Positions 17,713 to 26,271 of a stretch of 64,000 nt of DNA are shown one piece after another (the first letter of the stretch is position 1; each line of letters opens with the position of its first letter). Made by a program: the position numbers and the translations under genes. The notes beneath the pieces are model-generated. The model had not been told where the DNA came from. It did not search any database and saw only the letters and a program-made list of their open reading frames with translations. The DNA is from Corynebacterium afermentans subsp. afermentans (GTDB lineage Bacteria; Actinomycetota; Actinomycetes; Mycobacteriales; Mycobacteriaceae). Location: NCBI RefSeq assembly GCF_030408355.1, contig NZ_CP046606.1, positions 682,001 to 746,000 on the forward strand, in the 5' to 3' direction.

Positions 17713-17754
17713 AACGGGGCCTCCCGCACGTCGAAAAGCGAGGAAGGCCCCGTT
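17713..17754 (-). terminator. Rho-independent terminator of the second M23 gene
   Basis: The inverted repeat AACGGGGCC / GGCCCCGTT encloses a 24-nt loop. Read on the minus strand it is followed by a run of T, directly downstream of the stop at 17773. Confidence 0.75.
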
Positions 17755-17772
17755 GGAAAAGGGCTGAAAAGT

Positions 17773-18513
17773 TTAGAGGCCGATGCCTCGGGCTGCCAGC
17801 CAGGAAGCCGGGTCGGACGGGGTGGCGCCGTCCGGCCAGATCTCAAAGTGGAGGTGGGAGCCGGTGGAGAAGCCCTCGCTGCCCATGCCGGCGATGAGCT
17901 GACCGGGCTGCACAACCTCGCCGACGGCCACGTTGAGGGTCTGCATGTGGCCGTAAACGGAGATGGAGCCGTCCTCGTGGCGGATACGGATCCAGTTGCC
18001 GTAGCCCTGCGCCGGGCCAGAGTCGACCACGGTGCCAGCGGCAACGGCGCGGATCGGGGTGCCTGGGGAGTTGGCGATGTCGATGCCGTTGTGCATCGAG
18101 CCCCAGCGCATGCCGAAACCGGAGGTGAAAGCGCCCTCGGCCGGCTTGGTAAACAGTGGAGCGCGGGCGGCTTCGTCCAGGCGGGCAACCTCGTCGGAGT
18201 GCTGGATAGCCTTGTCGAGCTGCTCGGTGAGGTTTTCCACCGGCTTGTACTCGGCGATGGCCAGGATCTGCGGTGTCTCTTCGGCGGAAGCCTCGGTCAC
18301 TCCCGGATCCGCGCTCTGCAGCTCGTCGGCGTCTGCGGCGAGCTTGATGTTCTGTCCCTGCTCGGCGACCTGGTTGCTGGTGAGGGCACCTGCAACGAGG
18401 CCGGAGAAACCAGCGGTGGACACAGCGCCGGTGGCTGCTGCGACGACGGCAACGCGCCCCTTGTTAGGGGACTGCTTGCGGTGCTTGCCGCCCTGCTTCT
18501 TAGAGTTGAACAT
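17773..18513 (-). CDS. M23 metallopeptidase, membrane-anchored or secreted
   Basis: A 246-residue paralogue of the neighbouring M23 gene. A lysine-rich N-terminus (MFNSKKQGGKHRKQ) and one hydrophobic segment at about residues 20-45 suggest a signal anchor or long signal peptide. A linker (65-115) precedes the M23 domain with MHNGIDIANSPG, YGHM and HLHFEIWPDG. By analogy with MepA it may trim peptidoglycan and be controlled by MtrA; direct-repeat elements in its leader support that only weakly. AAAGAGGG before the ATG is a good ribosome-binding site. Confidence 0.88.
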   Translation of the reverse strand: MFNSKKQGGKHRKQSPNKGRVAVVAAATGAVSTAGFSGLVAGALTSNQVAEQGQNIKLAADADELQSADPGVTEASAEETPQILAIAEYKPVENLTEQLDKAIQHSDEVARLDEAARAPLFTKPAEGAFTSGFGMRWGSMHNGIDIANSPGTPIRAVAAGTVVDSGPAQGYGNWIRIRHEDGSISVYGHMQTLNVAVGEVVQPGQLIAGMGSEGFSTGSHLHFEIWPDGATPSDPASWLAARGIGL

Positions 18514-18819
18514 GAGCCCTCTTTGAGATCTTCCGTTGGCCGTTCCTCCCGCTGTTCACGGCGGAATCGTAACCTTCCTGTTATCTACGAGAGGTTACTG
18601 TAACGAATTGGTTTCGTCGGAGCAAGACAGAAGCTGAAATATTTCTTAAATCGAGCTTATTGGGGTGAACGTTACATCCCCGTCTTTTTGGAGATGCGCG
18701 CCACGCCGTTGCGCGGTGAAGGTGCAACGCCGCTTTTTGCCAGGTGGCACGGGCACGTGGCGGGGCGTGCGGGTGTCATTGTGGTGGGTGCTGAGTCTGG
18801 GGTGGCAGAGTGGGACACG
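18514..18819. other. Intergenic region between the M23 gene and perM
   Basis: 306 bp. Toward the M23 gene it holds a promoter (minus strand, -35 TTGCTC 18620-18625, 17-bp spacer, -10 TACAGT 18597-18602), the palindrome GTTACTGTAAC (18594-18604) over that -10, and GTAAC-N6-GTTAT (18569-18584) in the leader. On the plus strand an imperfect GGGG/CCCC hairpin followed by TTTTT (18662-18688) could be an attenuator. I see no clear promoter right before perM. Confidence 0.5.
18569..18604 (-). promoter_or_regulatory. GTNAC direct repeat and palindrome over the M23 promoter (possible MtrA site)
   Basis: GTAAC CTTCCT GTTAT (18569-18584) has the 11-bp period also seen before rpfB (50415-50430). GTTACTGTAAC (18594-18604) covers the -10 element. 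MtrA of actinobacteria recognises GTNAC-type direct repeats before cell-wall hydrolase genes; assignment to MtrA is inference. Confidence 0.35.
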
Positions 18820-20055
18820 ATGAGCACCACACCCAACCAGAGGCCGCGTCAGTCGGATGCGCGCCGTCAGCGTCGCAAAGGCGCAAGCAAGCGCAAGATC
18901 ACGGGCATCAAACGCCCGGCTGCGAACGACAAGGTTCCTGCCACCGCGAAGGAGCGCGTGCGCCACTACCTGCCGTACGCGATCGTGCCCAATTTGGCGT
19001 TGGTGCTCGGGCTTGTCGCGTTGTGCTTCGCGGTGATCCTCATCGCTGGTTGGAGCCTCACGTATTTCCCCGGTGCGGTCGGTGAGGCATGGTTCGCGCT
19101 CCACGGCGTGCCGTTGCTTATCGACGGCGTCTCGCTCACCGCAATGCCGCTGCTGCCCGCAGTGGGTGTCGCGGCTGTGGTGGCGGTGCAGGTACGAAAA
19201 GCCACCGCGGGCCGCGTCAGTGTGCTTGACCTGCTGACTCTGCTCGGGCTTGCGCTCGGCCTGCCGCTCGTGGTCAGCGCCATCGCGTTGTTCATGGTCT
19301 TCGACGCCTCGAATGTGTACCCGGTTGGCACACCGCCTGTCGTCGCGGCGTTCGCTTACCCGCTGATCGTGCATCTGTTGGGCTTCATCATCGGTGTACG
19401 GCGCGTGGTGTGGCACGCCCTGGCAAAGCGCAGCGGCATCCCCGCCGAGACTGTCGACGCCGGGGCCAACGCGGCGAACCTCATCCTCCGCCTGCTCGCG
19501 GCGGCGGCCGTCGTTTTCCTTATCGTCCTTGCCTTCGGCTACGCTCGCGTCGGTGAGCTGGCCTCGCAGTTCCCGCAACTCGGCGTCGCTGGGGGAACCG
19601 CTTTGGCGGTGCTAAGCCTGCTGTACCTGCCTAACGCGGCGGTCGCACAGCTGGCGGTGCTCCTCGGCGGCAGCTTCGAGGCCGCCGGAGCGGGTGTGAG
19701 CCTGTTCGCCGCCTCCAACGTCGCGTACCCGCCGCTGCCGCTGTTCGCGGCTATCCCGGCGCAGATGCCGCAGTGGGCTCCGGTGCTGTTGGTTGTGCCG
19801 GCGGCGGTGCTGGCGCATGCCTTCGTGGCCAAGCCGATGACGCTCGAGGGCGTCGCGGCGACCGCGACGTGGGCCGCACTCATGGGAGCGCTGCTGGGCA
19901 TCTTCTCGGCTGGGGGTGCCGGTGCCTACGGGCTCGTCGGAACTGATCCGTTCGCGCTCGCATTGTCGCTGTTTATCTGGGTGGCGCTAGCCGGCGCGCT
20001 TGTGCGCGGGGTGGCGCTGGTGAGGCAACGCGCATCCGCGCGCAGCGGTAGTTAG
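18820..20055 (+). CDS. perM: PerM-like polytopic membrane protein (DUF6350)
   Basis: A 411-residue protein. A basic cytoplasmic N-terminus (about 50 residues rich in Arg/Lys/Gln) is followed by about ten hydrophobic segments. The gene order perM-purN-purH is the same as mycobacterial Rv0955-purN-purH, where the product supports cell division and persistence; that role is inferred. I chose ATG 18820 rather than 18688 because the protein becomes perM-like (MSTTPNQR) there. Its stop codon is part of the purN promoter. Confidence 0.8.
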   Translation: MSTTPNQRPRQSDARRQRRKGASKRKITGIKRPAANDKVPATAKERVRHYLPYAIVPNLALVLGLVALCFAVILIAGWSLTYFPGAVGEAWFALHGVPLLIDGVSLTAMPLLPAVGVAAVVAVQVRKATAGRVSVLDLLTLLGLALGLPLVVSAIALFMVFDASNVYPVGTPPVVAAFAYPLIVHLLGFIIGVRRVVWHALAKRSGIPAETVDAGANAANLILRLLAAAAVVFLIVLAFGYARVGELASQFPQLGVAGGTALAVLSLLYLPNAAVAQLAVLLGGSFEAAGAGVSLFAASNVAYPPLPLFAAIPAQMPQWAPVLLVVPAAVLAHAFVAKPMTLEGVAATATWAALMGALLGIFSAGGAGAYGLVGTDPFALALSLFIWVALAGALVRGVALVRQRASARSGS

Positions 20056-20058
20056 ACT
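20053..20058 (+). promoter_or_regulatory. -10 element of purN embedded in the perM stop codon
   Basis: TAGACT begins with the TAG stop of perM and lies 7 nt before the GTG start of purN at 20066. Confidence 0.55.
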
Positions 20059-20065
20059 TAAGCCC

Positions 20066-20650
20066 GTGAGTGACTCTGCGAAATCGGTGGCCGTCCTCGC
20101 GTCGGGCACCGGCACCCTGCTGAAAGCGATCATCGATAACCAAGAGAACCGCTACCGCGTTGACATCGTGGTGGCGGATCAAATTTGTCCAGCGCTGCAA
20201 CGGGCTAAAAACGCTGGCATCCGCACGGCCGTGGTGCCGATGGAAGCAAACCGCAACACCTGGAACGACAAAATGGTGGCCGCTGTGGCCTCCGTCGAGC
20301 CGGACTTGGTGGTTTCCGCGGGGTTCATGCGGCTGCTCGGACCGGCGTTCGTGCAGGAATTCGAGGGGCGAACGATTAACGCCCACCCGTCGCTTTTGCC
20401 GTCGTTCCCGGGGGCGCACGCGGTGCGCGATGCGCTGGAGCACGGCGTGAAGGTCACCGGCTGCACGGTGCACTACGTGGACGCCGGCCTGGACAGCGGC
20501 GAGATCATCGCCCAGCGCGCCGTTGAGGTGCAGCCGGGGGACACAGAGAGCGAGCTCCACGAACGCATTAAGAAGGTGGAGCGCGAACAGATCGTTCACC
20601 TGCTCCGCAACCTCGAAATTGCAAACGGAAAGGCTGTATTTAATGTCTAA
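20066..20650 (+). CDS. purN: Phosphoribosylglycinamide formyltransferase
   Basis: A 194-residue folate-dependent GAR transformylase of de novo purine synthesis. The catalytic triad region reads [17 protein letters not shown] (Asn and His) followed by [13 protein letters not shown] (Asp). The N-terminal [10 protein letters not shown] loop binds phosphate. The start is a GTG with TAGACT 7 nt upstream, so purN can be transcribed leaderless as well as from perM. It overlaps purH by 8 bp. Confidence 0.95.
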   Translation: MSDSAKSVAVLASGTGTLLKAIIDNQENRYRVDIVVADQICPALQRAKNAGIRTAVVPMEANRNTWNDKMVAAVASVEPDLVVSAGFMRLLGPAFVQEFEGRTINAHPSLLPSFPGAHAVRDALEHGVKVTGCTVHYVDAGLDSGEIIAQRAVEVQPGDTESELHERIKKVEREQIVHLLRNLEIANGKAVFNV

Positions 20651-22181
20651 GCGGGAAATTAAGCGCGCGCTGATCAGCGTCTACGACAAGACCGGGCTGG
20701 AGGAGCTGGCACGGGCGCTCGGCCAGGCGGGCGTGGAGATTGTCTCTACCGGCTCCACCGCCAAGCGCATCGCCGACGCGGGCGTTTCCGTCACCGAGGT
20801 CGCGGACGTGACCGGCTTCCCGGAGGTGCTCGACGGCCGTGTGAAAACGCTGCACCCGCGTGTGCACTCCGGCATCCTCGCGGACCTGCGCAAGGACAGC
20901 CACGTGGATCAGCTACAGGAGCTGGGCATTGAGCCGTTCGACCTCGTTGTGGTCAACCTCTACCCGTTCGAAGAGACCGTTGCTTCCGGCGCCACCTTCG
21001 ACGAGTGCGTCGAGCAGATCGATATCGGCGGCCCGTCCATGGTCCGCGCCGCGGCCAAGAACCACCCGTCGGTCGCCGTGGTCACCTCGCCTGCCCGTTA
21101 CGGTGAGGTCGTCGAGGCCGTCAAGGGCGACGGTTTCGACATCGAGCAGCGCAAGCAGCTCGCACTCGAGGCGTTTACGCACACTGCGCTTTACGACGCC
21201 GCGGTCTCCTCCTGGCTGTCCAACCAGCTCGGCGCGGACGCCTCCGGCGCCGGCGAAGGCACCACCGACTTGCGCTACGGCGAGAACCCGCACCAGGCCG
21301 CCCGCCTGGAAAACGAGGGCTGGGGCCTTGCCGCCGCCACCCAGCACGGCGGCAAGGAGATGAGCTACAACAACTACCAGGATGCCGATGCTGCATGGCG
21401 CGCCGCCTGGGACCACGAGCGTGCGTGCGTGGCAATTATCAAGCACGCCAACCCGTGCGGCGTGGCCGTCTCCGATGTCTCCATCGCGGACGCGCACAAG
21501 AAGGCCCACGCGTGTGACCCGGTCTCCGCCTACGGTGGCGTGATCGCCTGCAACCGCGAGGTCACCCTGGAGCTGGCAGAGCAGATCAAGCCGATCTTCA
21601 CCGAGGTCGTCGTCGCACCGTCCTATGCCGCGGACGCGCTCGAGCTTTTGCAGACGAAGAAGAACCTGCGCATCCTCGAGGTCGAGCCGAAGCAGCAGGA
21701 CGAGGAGCGCAAGCAGATCGCCGGCGGCTGGCTCGTGCAGGAGCGCGACCGCTTCCAGGCAGAGGGCGACAGCGCCGCCAACTGGACCCTGGCGGCCGGC
21801 GAGGCTGCCGACGAGCAGACCCTCGCGGACCTCGAATTCGCGTGGCGCGCAGTGCGTTGCGTGAAGTCGAACGCGATTCTGATCGCGGCCGAAGGGGCGT
21901 CGGTAGGCATTGGCATGGGCCAGGTCAACCGAGTCGACTCCGCAAAGCTCGCCGTGGACCGCGCCAACACCCTCGACGAGGGCCGCAACCGCACCAACGG
22001 TGCCGTCGCCGCCTCCGACGCGTTCTTCCCCTTCGCGGACGGGTTCCAGCTGCTGGCTGACTCCGGTGTGAAGGCCGTGGTCCAGCCCGGCGGCTCCATC
22101 CGCGACGAGGAGGTCATCGCCGCCGCCGAGGCCGCCGGCGTGACCATGTATCTGACCGGCACCCGCCACTTCGCCCATTAG
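20643..22181 (+). CDS. purH: Bifunctional AICAR transformylase / IMP cyclohydrolase
   Basis: A 512-residue enzyme for the last two steps of IMP synthesis. The N-terminal MGS-like cyclohydrolase domain ([24 protein letters not shown]) is followed by the transformylase domain with [11 protein letters not shown] and [12 protein letters not shown]. The start [10 protein letters not shown] lies inside the end of purN, with GGAAAGG ahead of it as ribosome-binding site, so the two are co-translated. Confidence 0.96.
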   Translation: MSKREIKRALISVYDKTGLEELARALGQAGVEIVSTGSTAKRIADAGVSVTEVADVTGFPEVLDGRVKTLHPRVHSGILADLRKDSHVDQLQELGIEPFDLVVVNLYPFEETVASGATFDECVEQIDIGGPSMVRAAAKNHPSVAVVTSPARYGEVVEAVKGDGFDIEQRKQLALEAFTHTALYDAAVSSWLSNQLGADASGAGEGTTDLRYGENPHQAARLENEGWGLAAATQHGGKEMSYNNYQDADAAWRAAWDHERACVAIIKHANPCGVAVSDVSIADAHKKAHACDPVSAYGGVIACNREVTLELAEQIKPIFTEVVVAPSYAADALELLQTKKNLRILEVEPKQQDEERKQIAGGWLVQERDRFQAEGDSAANWTLAAGEAADEQTLADLEFAWRAVRCVKSNAILIAAEGASVGIGMGQVNRVDSAKLAVDRANTLDEGRNRTNGAVAASDAFFPFADGFQLLADSGVKAVVQPGGSIRDEEVIAAAEAAGVTMYLTGTRHFAH

Positions 22182-22195
22182 AAAGATCGTTTCCC

Positions 22196-23065
22196 GTGCC
22201 CTCTAAAGTTGCAGCCCTGGCCCTGACCGCGGGCCTGGCGTTTCCCATGTCATCGGTACCGACGTACACGGCGATCGACCAGATTCCCGTGATTGGCCAG
22301 CCGATCGTGCAGGCCTACAACCAGCTGCCCCCGCAGGTGAAAAACGCCATCCGCCTGCCGCTGCCGCTGACCACCCCGAAGCCCGGCAAGGCGCAGCATG
22401 TCGCACCGGCCGTGGACGTCCAGGCACAGCTGGACCGACTCGTCGCGGACGTGGTGGGGCGCCATGGTGGCCGCGCCACCGTGGCGGTCGGCCCCTTCAC
22501 CGCGGGCGACAACCGTCCGGAGCCGGCGTTTTCGACCATGAAGGTGCCGCTGGCCATTGCCGCGCTGCGCCAGGACCAGGCGTTTTACCCGGACGCTGAA
22601 GCCGCTGTGACCCGCTCCGACAACCCCGCCGCGCACCGCATGTTCGGCCAGGTGCCGGCCGCGAGTTACGAGGGCGTGATCCGCGAAGCGGGTGCCCGTA
22701 CGACCACCCCGGCCGGCTACCAGATGGGTACGATGTGGACCACCAGCGACCAGGCCGAGTTCGCCTCGGGCCTGCGCTGCGTTGCGGGGCACGAGCCGGT
22801 GCTGGACATGATGGGGCGGATCGTGGACTACCAGCACTGGGGCCTGGGCCGCATCGGCGGCGCCCGCTTCAAAGGCGGCTGGAACCACCACGAGGGCGGG
22901 CACCTGGCCCGTCAGTTCGGCCTGATCCCGGGCCCGCACGGCGACATCGCCGTGGCTATCACCGCCCACAGCCCGAAGGGCCACGAGGGCAGCTTCGCCA
23001 TGCTGAACGAGCTCGCAAACGGGTTGAACGCCATGCGCGGCGACCTGCCCACGTCGCGCTGTTAG
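22196..23065 (+). CDS. Secreted serine hydrolase, class A beta-lactamase fold
   Basis: A 289-residue protein starting with GTG after GAAAGA. The N-terminus (about residues 1-20) is hydrophobic and probably a signal peptide. Motifs of the penicillin-binding/beta-lactamase superfamily are STMKV (nucleophile Ser and Lys), SDNPAAH (SDN-like) and FKGGW in place of KTG. There is no obvious omega-loop glutamate motif of true beta-lactamases, so it may be a peptidase-like or lipoprotein-associated enzyme. A related gene lies at 23641-24471. Confidence 0.75.
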   Translation: MPSKVAALALTAGLAFPMSSVPTYTAIDQIPVIGQPIVQAYNQLPPQVKNAIRLPLPLTTPKPGKAQHVAPAVDVQAQLDRLVADVVGRHGGRATVAVGPFTAGDNRPEPAFSTMKVPLAIAALRQDQAFYPDAEAAVTRSDNPAAHRMFGQVPAASYEGVIREAGARTTTPAGYQMGTMWTTSDQAEFASGLRCVAGHEPVLDMMGRIVDYQHWGLGRIGGARFKGGWNHHEGGHLARQFGLIPGPHGDIAVAITAHSPKGHEGSFAMLNELANGLNAMRGDLPTSRC

Positions 23066-23074
23066 GGGTGTGCC

Positions 23075-23647
23075 ATGACCAATCAAGGCTCCAGCAAATG
23101 GTCACCGGACCAGCCACACTTCACGGATCCGGACGTAGGACACACACAGCAGTTCAGCGCGGTGCCGCAGCAGCAGTACGGCCAGCCCAACGACTACCAG
23201 ACGAGCTACCAGCCGCCTGAGCCGGCGGACAAGCGCGGCGGTCCGAGCCCGTGGCTCTACGTGCTCGCGGCGCTGCTACTCGCCGCACTTGTCGGTGTGC
23301 TCGCCTTTATGGGCGGTTCCGGCGCGTTCAACCGCTCCAGCGAGCCGGTGACCAGCACGGTGGTTGAGACTCGTACGCTGCCGAAATCGGAGGCTCCCGA
23401 GCAGCGGCCCAGTGAGCCGTCGAAGCGCACGTACTCGCAGTACGCCCCGGATACGGAGGTGACCTCCGCAGGGTTTGCCGCCAATGTGTACGAGGCGTTC
23501 CAGGGTACCTACGCCCGCACCGGCACGACGGATATGACGGTGTCCGTGTACAGCCCGGCCACCGAAATCACCTACCGCATGACCTGCTCTGGTGGGGAGA
23601 CGGTGTACTGCACCGGCGGCAACAACGCCCGGGTCAAGATTTGGTAG
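23075..23647 (+). CDS. Single-pass membrane protein, Pro/Gln-rich N-terminus
   Basis: A 190-residue protein with a Gln/Pro/Tyr-rich cytoplasmic region (1-55), one transmembrane segment (about 60-80) and an extracytoplasmic tail of about 110 residues. The tail ends in a small folded region (TDMTVSVYSPATEITYRMTC) with two cysteines. I do not recognise a function. It sits between two related serine hydrolases and overlaps the second by 7 bp, so the three probably act together at the cell envelope. Confidence 0.75.
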   Translation: MTNQGSSKWSPDQPHFTDPDVGHTQQFSAVPQQQYGQPNDYQTSYQPPEPADKRGGPSPWLYVLAALLLAALVGVLAFMGGSGAFNRSSEPVTSTVVETRTLPKSEAPEQRPSEPSKRTYSQYAPDTEVTSAGFAANVYEAFQGTYARTGTTDMTVSVYSPATEITYRMTCSGGETVYCTGGNNARVKIW

Positions 23648-24471
23648 CTCGCTGGCGCTTGGGGCTCGCCGCAGCCGGCGCACTGTTGTTGTCCGCCTGT
23701 TCGGGCGGCCAGGAAACCGTGACCGTCACCTCCGTGGTCACCTCTGAGGTCACGGAGGCGCCGGCCTCCGTCCCCGATGCGCAATTGCTTCTCGACGCCA
23801 CGGTCGCCCACGTCGAATCCATCTACGGCGGGCAGCTGGGCGTCGCCACGGTAAGGAATGAGGAGCCGGTAGCGGCCGGATTCACCGCCCCGAGCCCCGC
23901 CTGGTCCACCATCAAGGTGCCAATCGCCATAGCCGCCATGCGCGCTTTTCCCGGACTCGAGGAAGACGCCCGCGCCGCGGTGAGCGCGTCGGACAACGCG
24001 GCGGCGCAACGCCTCTACGACGCCGTCGGTGCAGGCCCCGTCGACGGGGTCCTTGACCAGGTCGGACTTGCCACGGGATTGAACACGGAACCGCTCCGGC
24101 CCGAGTTTTCCACTTACGGACAAACCCAGCTCAGCGTGGCCGACGAAGCCGTGCTTGCGGGGCAGCTCGCCTGCGTGGAAGGCGCTGGGCCCGTGCTCGC
24201 GCTCATGGGGCAGATCGACCCTTCGCAGGCGTACGGACTGGGAACGATCGGGGCGCTGTTCAAGGGAGGCTGGGGTCCGGACACCGCGGGTGCCTACCAA
24301 GTACGGCAGTTCGGGCTCGTCCCGCGCGGAGACGGTGCGCTGGCACCGGTCGCGATCACGGCGCTGCCCGCGGACGGGACCTACGAGACGGGCCAGGCCA
24401 TGCTGAGCGCTGCTGCGGAAACACTCGCCGCCGGTCCGATGCAGTTGCCGGTTGCGGCCTGCCAGCCCTAG
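23641..24471 (+). CDS. Lipoprotein serine hydrolase, beta-lactamase fold
   Basis: A 276-residue paralogue of 22196-23065. The signal sequence ends in the lipobox LLLSACSGG, so the mature protein is likely lipidated at that Cys. Motifs STIKVP, SDNAAAQ and FKGGW match those of the paralogue. The only start upstream of the signal sequence is the TTG at 23641, which overlaps the previous gene by 7 bp, suggesting coupled translation. Its 3' end overlaps amtR by 4 bp, convergent. Confidence 0.75.
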   Translation: MVARWRLGLAAAGALLLSACSGGQETVTVTSVVTSEVTEAPASVPDAQLLLDATVAHVESIYGGQLGVATVRNEEPVAAGFTAPSPAWSTIKVPIAIAAMRAFPGLEEDARAAVSASDNAAAQRLYDAVGAGPVDGVLDQVGLATGLNTEPLRPEFSTYGQTQLSVADEAVLAGQLACVEGAGPVLALMGQIDPSQAYGLGTIGALFKGGWGPDTAGAYQVRQFGLVPRGDGALAPVAITALPADGTYETGQAMLSAAAETLAAGPMQLPVAACQP

Positions 24472-25151
24472 TCCTGCTCGTTCTTGCGTGAGACCAAGTC
24501 CACCAGCTCGAGCATGCGCTCCGTGCGGCGGTCCGGCAGGTCCGTGTGGAGGACGTCCAGCACGGCGTCGGCGATGGTGACGGCGGGGGCGGGCAGGGCG
24601 TCGTCGACAAGCGGGAAGGGCGCGGTGCCTGTGTTGTCGCGCATCTCGATGGCCGCGAGCGTCATGTGGAACGGCAAGTCGATGCGCGGGTCGTCCTCGC
24701 CGACGATCTGCCCCGACAGCTTGCGGAAGATCCCCTCCAACTCTTGGCGCGCCTCGTGGTACTCCGCGAACTCCTCCGACAGCAGCACCGGCAGCTGGTA
24801 GAGCCTGCCGATGTTCCAATTCGACGACAGCAGGATCCGCGACTCCGCGGCCACCAGCGCCCACAGCTTCACCGCCGCCGACTCGTCGGTCTCGGCCAGA
24901 TCCGACGCGAGCGCCAGCGCCGGCTGGATCGTGCCCATCAGCAGCGTGAGAAAGATGTCGCGCTTGGAGGGGAAGTGGTAGTACAGCGAAGCTTGGCGCA
25001 TGCCCACCGCGTCCGCGATGTCATGGGTGGAGGTGGTGGCGAAACCCTTGCGGGTGAACAGTTCGGAGGCGGCGTCGAGGATCTCCTCGCGCGCGGTGGC
25101 GCCTCTTCGGCGGGGGCTTTGCTTGCGTGGCCGTCCGACCGGTTTCGCCAT
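24468..25151 (-). CDS. amtR: AmtR, TetR-family master regulator of nitrogen control
   Basis: A 227-residue TetR protein closely resembling C. glutamicum AmtR: GRPRKQSPRRRG, REEILDAASELFTRKGFA, TTSTHDIADAVGMRQASLYY and HFPSKRDIFLTLL all match the pattern I recall. The HTH occupies about residues 35-65; the ligand and dimer domain carries RLYQLPVLLSEEFAEYHEAR. In corynebacteria AmtR represses ammonium uptake and assimilation genes and is released by adenylylated GlnK. The start is ATG 25151 with AAAGGA upstream. The position next to rpsR also matches C. glutamicum. Confidence 0.9.
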   Translation of the reverse strand: MAKPVGRPRKQSPRRRGATAREEILDAASELFTRKGFATTSTHDIADAVGMRQASLYYHFPSKRDIFLTLLMGTIQPALALASDLAETDESAAVKLWALVAAESRILLSSNWNIGRLYQLPVLLSEEFAEYHEARQELEGIFRKLSGQIVGEDDPRIDLPFHMTLAAIEMRDNTGTAPFPLVDDALPAPAVTIADAVLDVLHTDLPDRRTERMLELVDLVSRKNEQD

Positions 25152-25199
25152 GCCTTCCGTCCTTTCTGGGGAGCTCGCTGTTTGCGGTTGCGCGGGATA

Positions 25200-25205
25200 A
25201 CTATA
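25200..25205 (-). promoter_or_regulatory. -10 element of amtR
   Basis: TATAGT on the minus strand, about 50 nt upstream of the amtR ATG and just past the ribosomal-operon terminator. No good -35 is visible. Confidence 0.4.
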
Positions 25206-25211
25206 GACGAA

Positions 25212-25255
25212 AAGCACCCGCTCTCGACCCTCCGGGGAGGGGAGTGCGGGTGCTT
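25212..25255 (-). terminator. Terminator of the rpmB-rpmG-rpsN-rpsR operon
   Basis: A 10-bp perfect stem AAGCACCCGC / GCGGGTGCTT with a 24-nt loop. It is followed by TTTT on the minus strand, between the rpsR stop and amtR. Confidence 0.75.
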
Positions 25256-25298
25256 CTTTTGAGCCGAAGACTCTACGCTGTCATCGTCAACCGGCTAA

Positions 25299-25547
25299 TT
25301 AGCGGGTGGTGAACGGCAGAAGAGCCATCTCGCGCGCGTTTTTCACAGCGGTAGCGACCTGGCGCTGCTGCTGCGGGGTCAGGCCCGTGACGCGGCGGGA
25401 ACGGATCTTGTGGCGGTCGGAGATGAACAGACGCAGGGTCTCAACATCCTTGTAGTCGACCGACTCGATGCCCTTCGCCTTCAGCGGGTTCTTCTTCGGG
25501 CGGCGGGACTGCTCAATGCGCGGCTTACGCGAATTGTTGCGCTTCAT
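25299..25547 (-). CDS. rpsR: Ribosomal protein S18
   Basis: An 82-residue 30S protein ([45 protein letters not shown]). It lacks the cysteines of zinc-binding S18 forms. The start at 25547 is preceded by AAGGAGG. It is last in the four-gene ribosomal operon. Confidence 0.95.
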   Translation of the reverse strand: MKRNNSRKPRIEQSRRPKKNPLKAKGIESVDYKDVETLRLFISDRHKIRSRRVTGLTPQQQRQVATAVKNAREMALLPFTTR

Positions 25548-25561
25548 AATGTGAGTCCTCC

Positions 25562-25867
25562 TTACCACGAAGACTTACGGACGCCAGGCAGCTCACCACG
25601 GTGAGCCATCTCGCGCATACGGACACGGGAAACACCGAACTTGCGGAGGTAGCCACGGGGGCGACCGTCACGCGAGTCACGGTTGCGCACGCGAACCGGG
25701 GAGGCATCGCGCGGCTGACGGTTGAGCTCGAACTGGGCGTCAAGACGGTCCTCGTCAGAGGTCTCCGGGTTCTTGATGATGGCCTTGAGCTCGTTACGAC
25801 GCTCCGCGTAGCGGGCGACGATCTCTTTACGCTGCTCGTTCTTAGCGATCTTGGACTTCTTCGCCAT
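25562..25867 (-). CDS. rpsN: Ribosomal protein S14, long zinc-free form
   Basis: A 101-residue S14 ([50 protein letters not shown]). The length and the absence of CxxC pairs mark the zinc-independent type. It starts 3 nt after the rpmG stop. Confidence 0.95.
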   Translation of the reverse strand: MAKKSKIAKNEQRKEIVARYAERRNELKAIIKNPETSDEDRLDAQFELNRQPRDASPVRVRNRDSRDGRPRGYLRKFGVSRVRMREMAHRGELPGVRKSSW

Positions 25868-25870
25868 GGA

Positions 25871-26035
25871 TTATCGCTCCTCGCGGAATTCGACGTGCTT
25901 GCGAACAACCGGGTCGTACTTCTTCAGCGTGATGCGATCCGGGTTGTTGCGCTTGTTCTTGCGGGTCACATAGGTGAAACCGGTGCCCGCAGTGGACTTG
26001 AGCTTGATGATCGGGCGGATATCGTTACGTGCCAT
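25871..26035 (-). CDS. rpmG: Ribosomal protein L33, zinc-free form
   Basis: A 54-residue protein, [19 protein letters not shown] then [16 protein letters not shown] and [13 protein letters not shown]. It contains no cysteine, so it is the zinc-independent L33. The ATG overlaps the rpmB stop (TAATG). Confidence 0.93.
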   Translation of the reverse strand: MARNDIRPIIKLKSTAGTGFTYVTRKNKRNNPDRITLKKYDPVVRKHVEFREER

Positions 26036-26271
26036 TAGATCTTCTCACCTCGTGCGCGGATCTTGGTGACGACGGACTCGATGCCGTCGCGATCGATGAT
26101 CTTCAGACCCTTGGTGGAGACGTTCAGGGTGATGGTACGGCCCTCGGAGGGCAGGTAGAACCGGCGCTTCTGCACGTTGGGGTTCCAACGGCGCGAGTGG
26201 CGGCGGTGCGAGTGCGAGACGGTCTTGCCGAAAGACGGCTTACGTCCCGTGACCTGGCAATGTGCCGACAT
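26035..26271 (-). CDS. rpmB: Ribosomal protein L28
   Basis: A 78-residue 50S protein ([51 protein letters not shown]). It has only one cysteine, so no complete zinc ribbon. First gene of the operon; AAGGAAG lies before the ATG. Confidence 0.95.
   Translation of the reverse strand: MSAHCQVTGRKPSFGKTVSHSHRRHSRRWNPNVQKRRFYLPSEGRTITLNVSTKGLKIIDRDGIESVVTKIRARGEKI

Larger units (their letters stand above)
17456..17772. other. Intergenic region between two M23 genes
   Basis: 317 bp holding, from right to left on the minus strand, the terminator of the upstream M23 gene (17713-17754), two GTTAC words at 17620-17624 and 17638-17642, a weak GlxR-like half site TGTGA (17628-17632), the promoter (17524-17552) and a leader of roughly 60 nt. 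No riboswitch-like structure is evident in that short leader. Confidence 0.5.
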
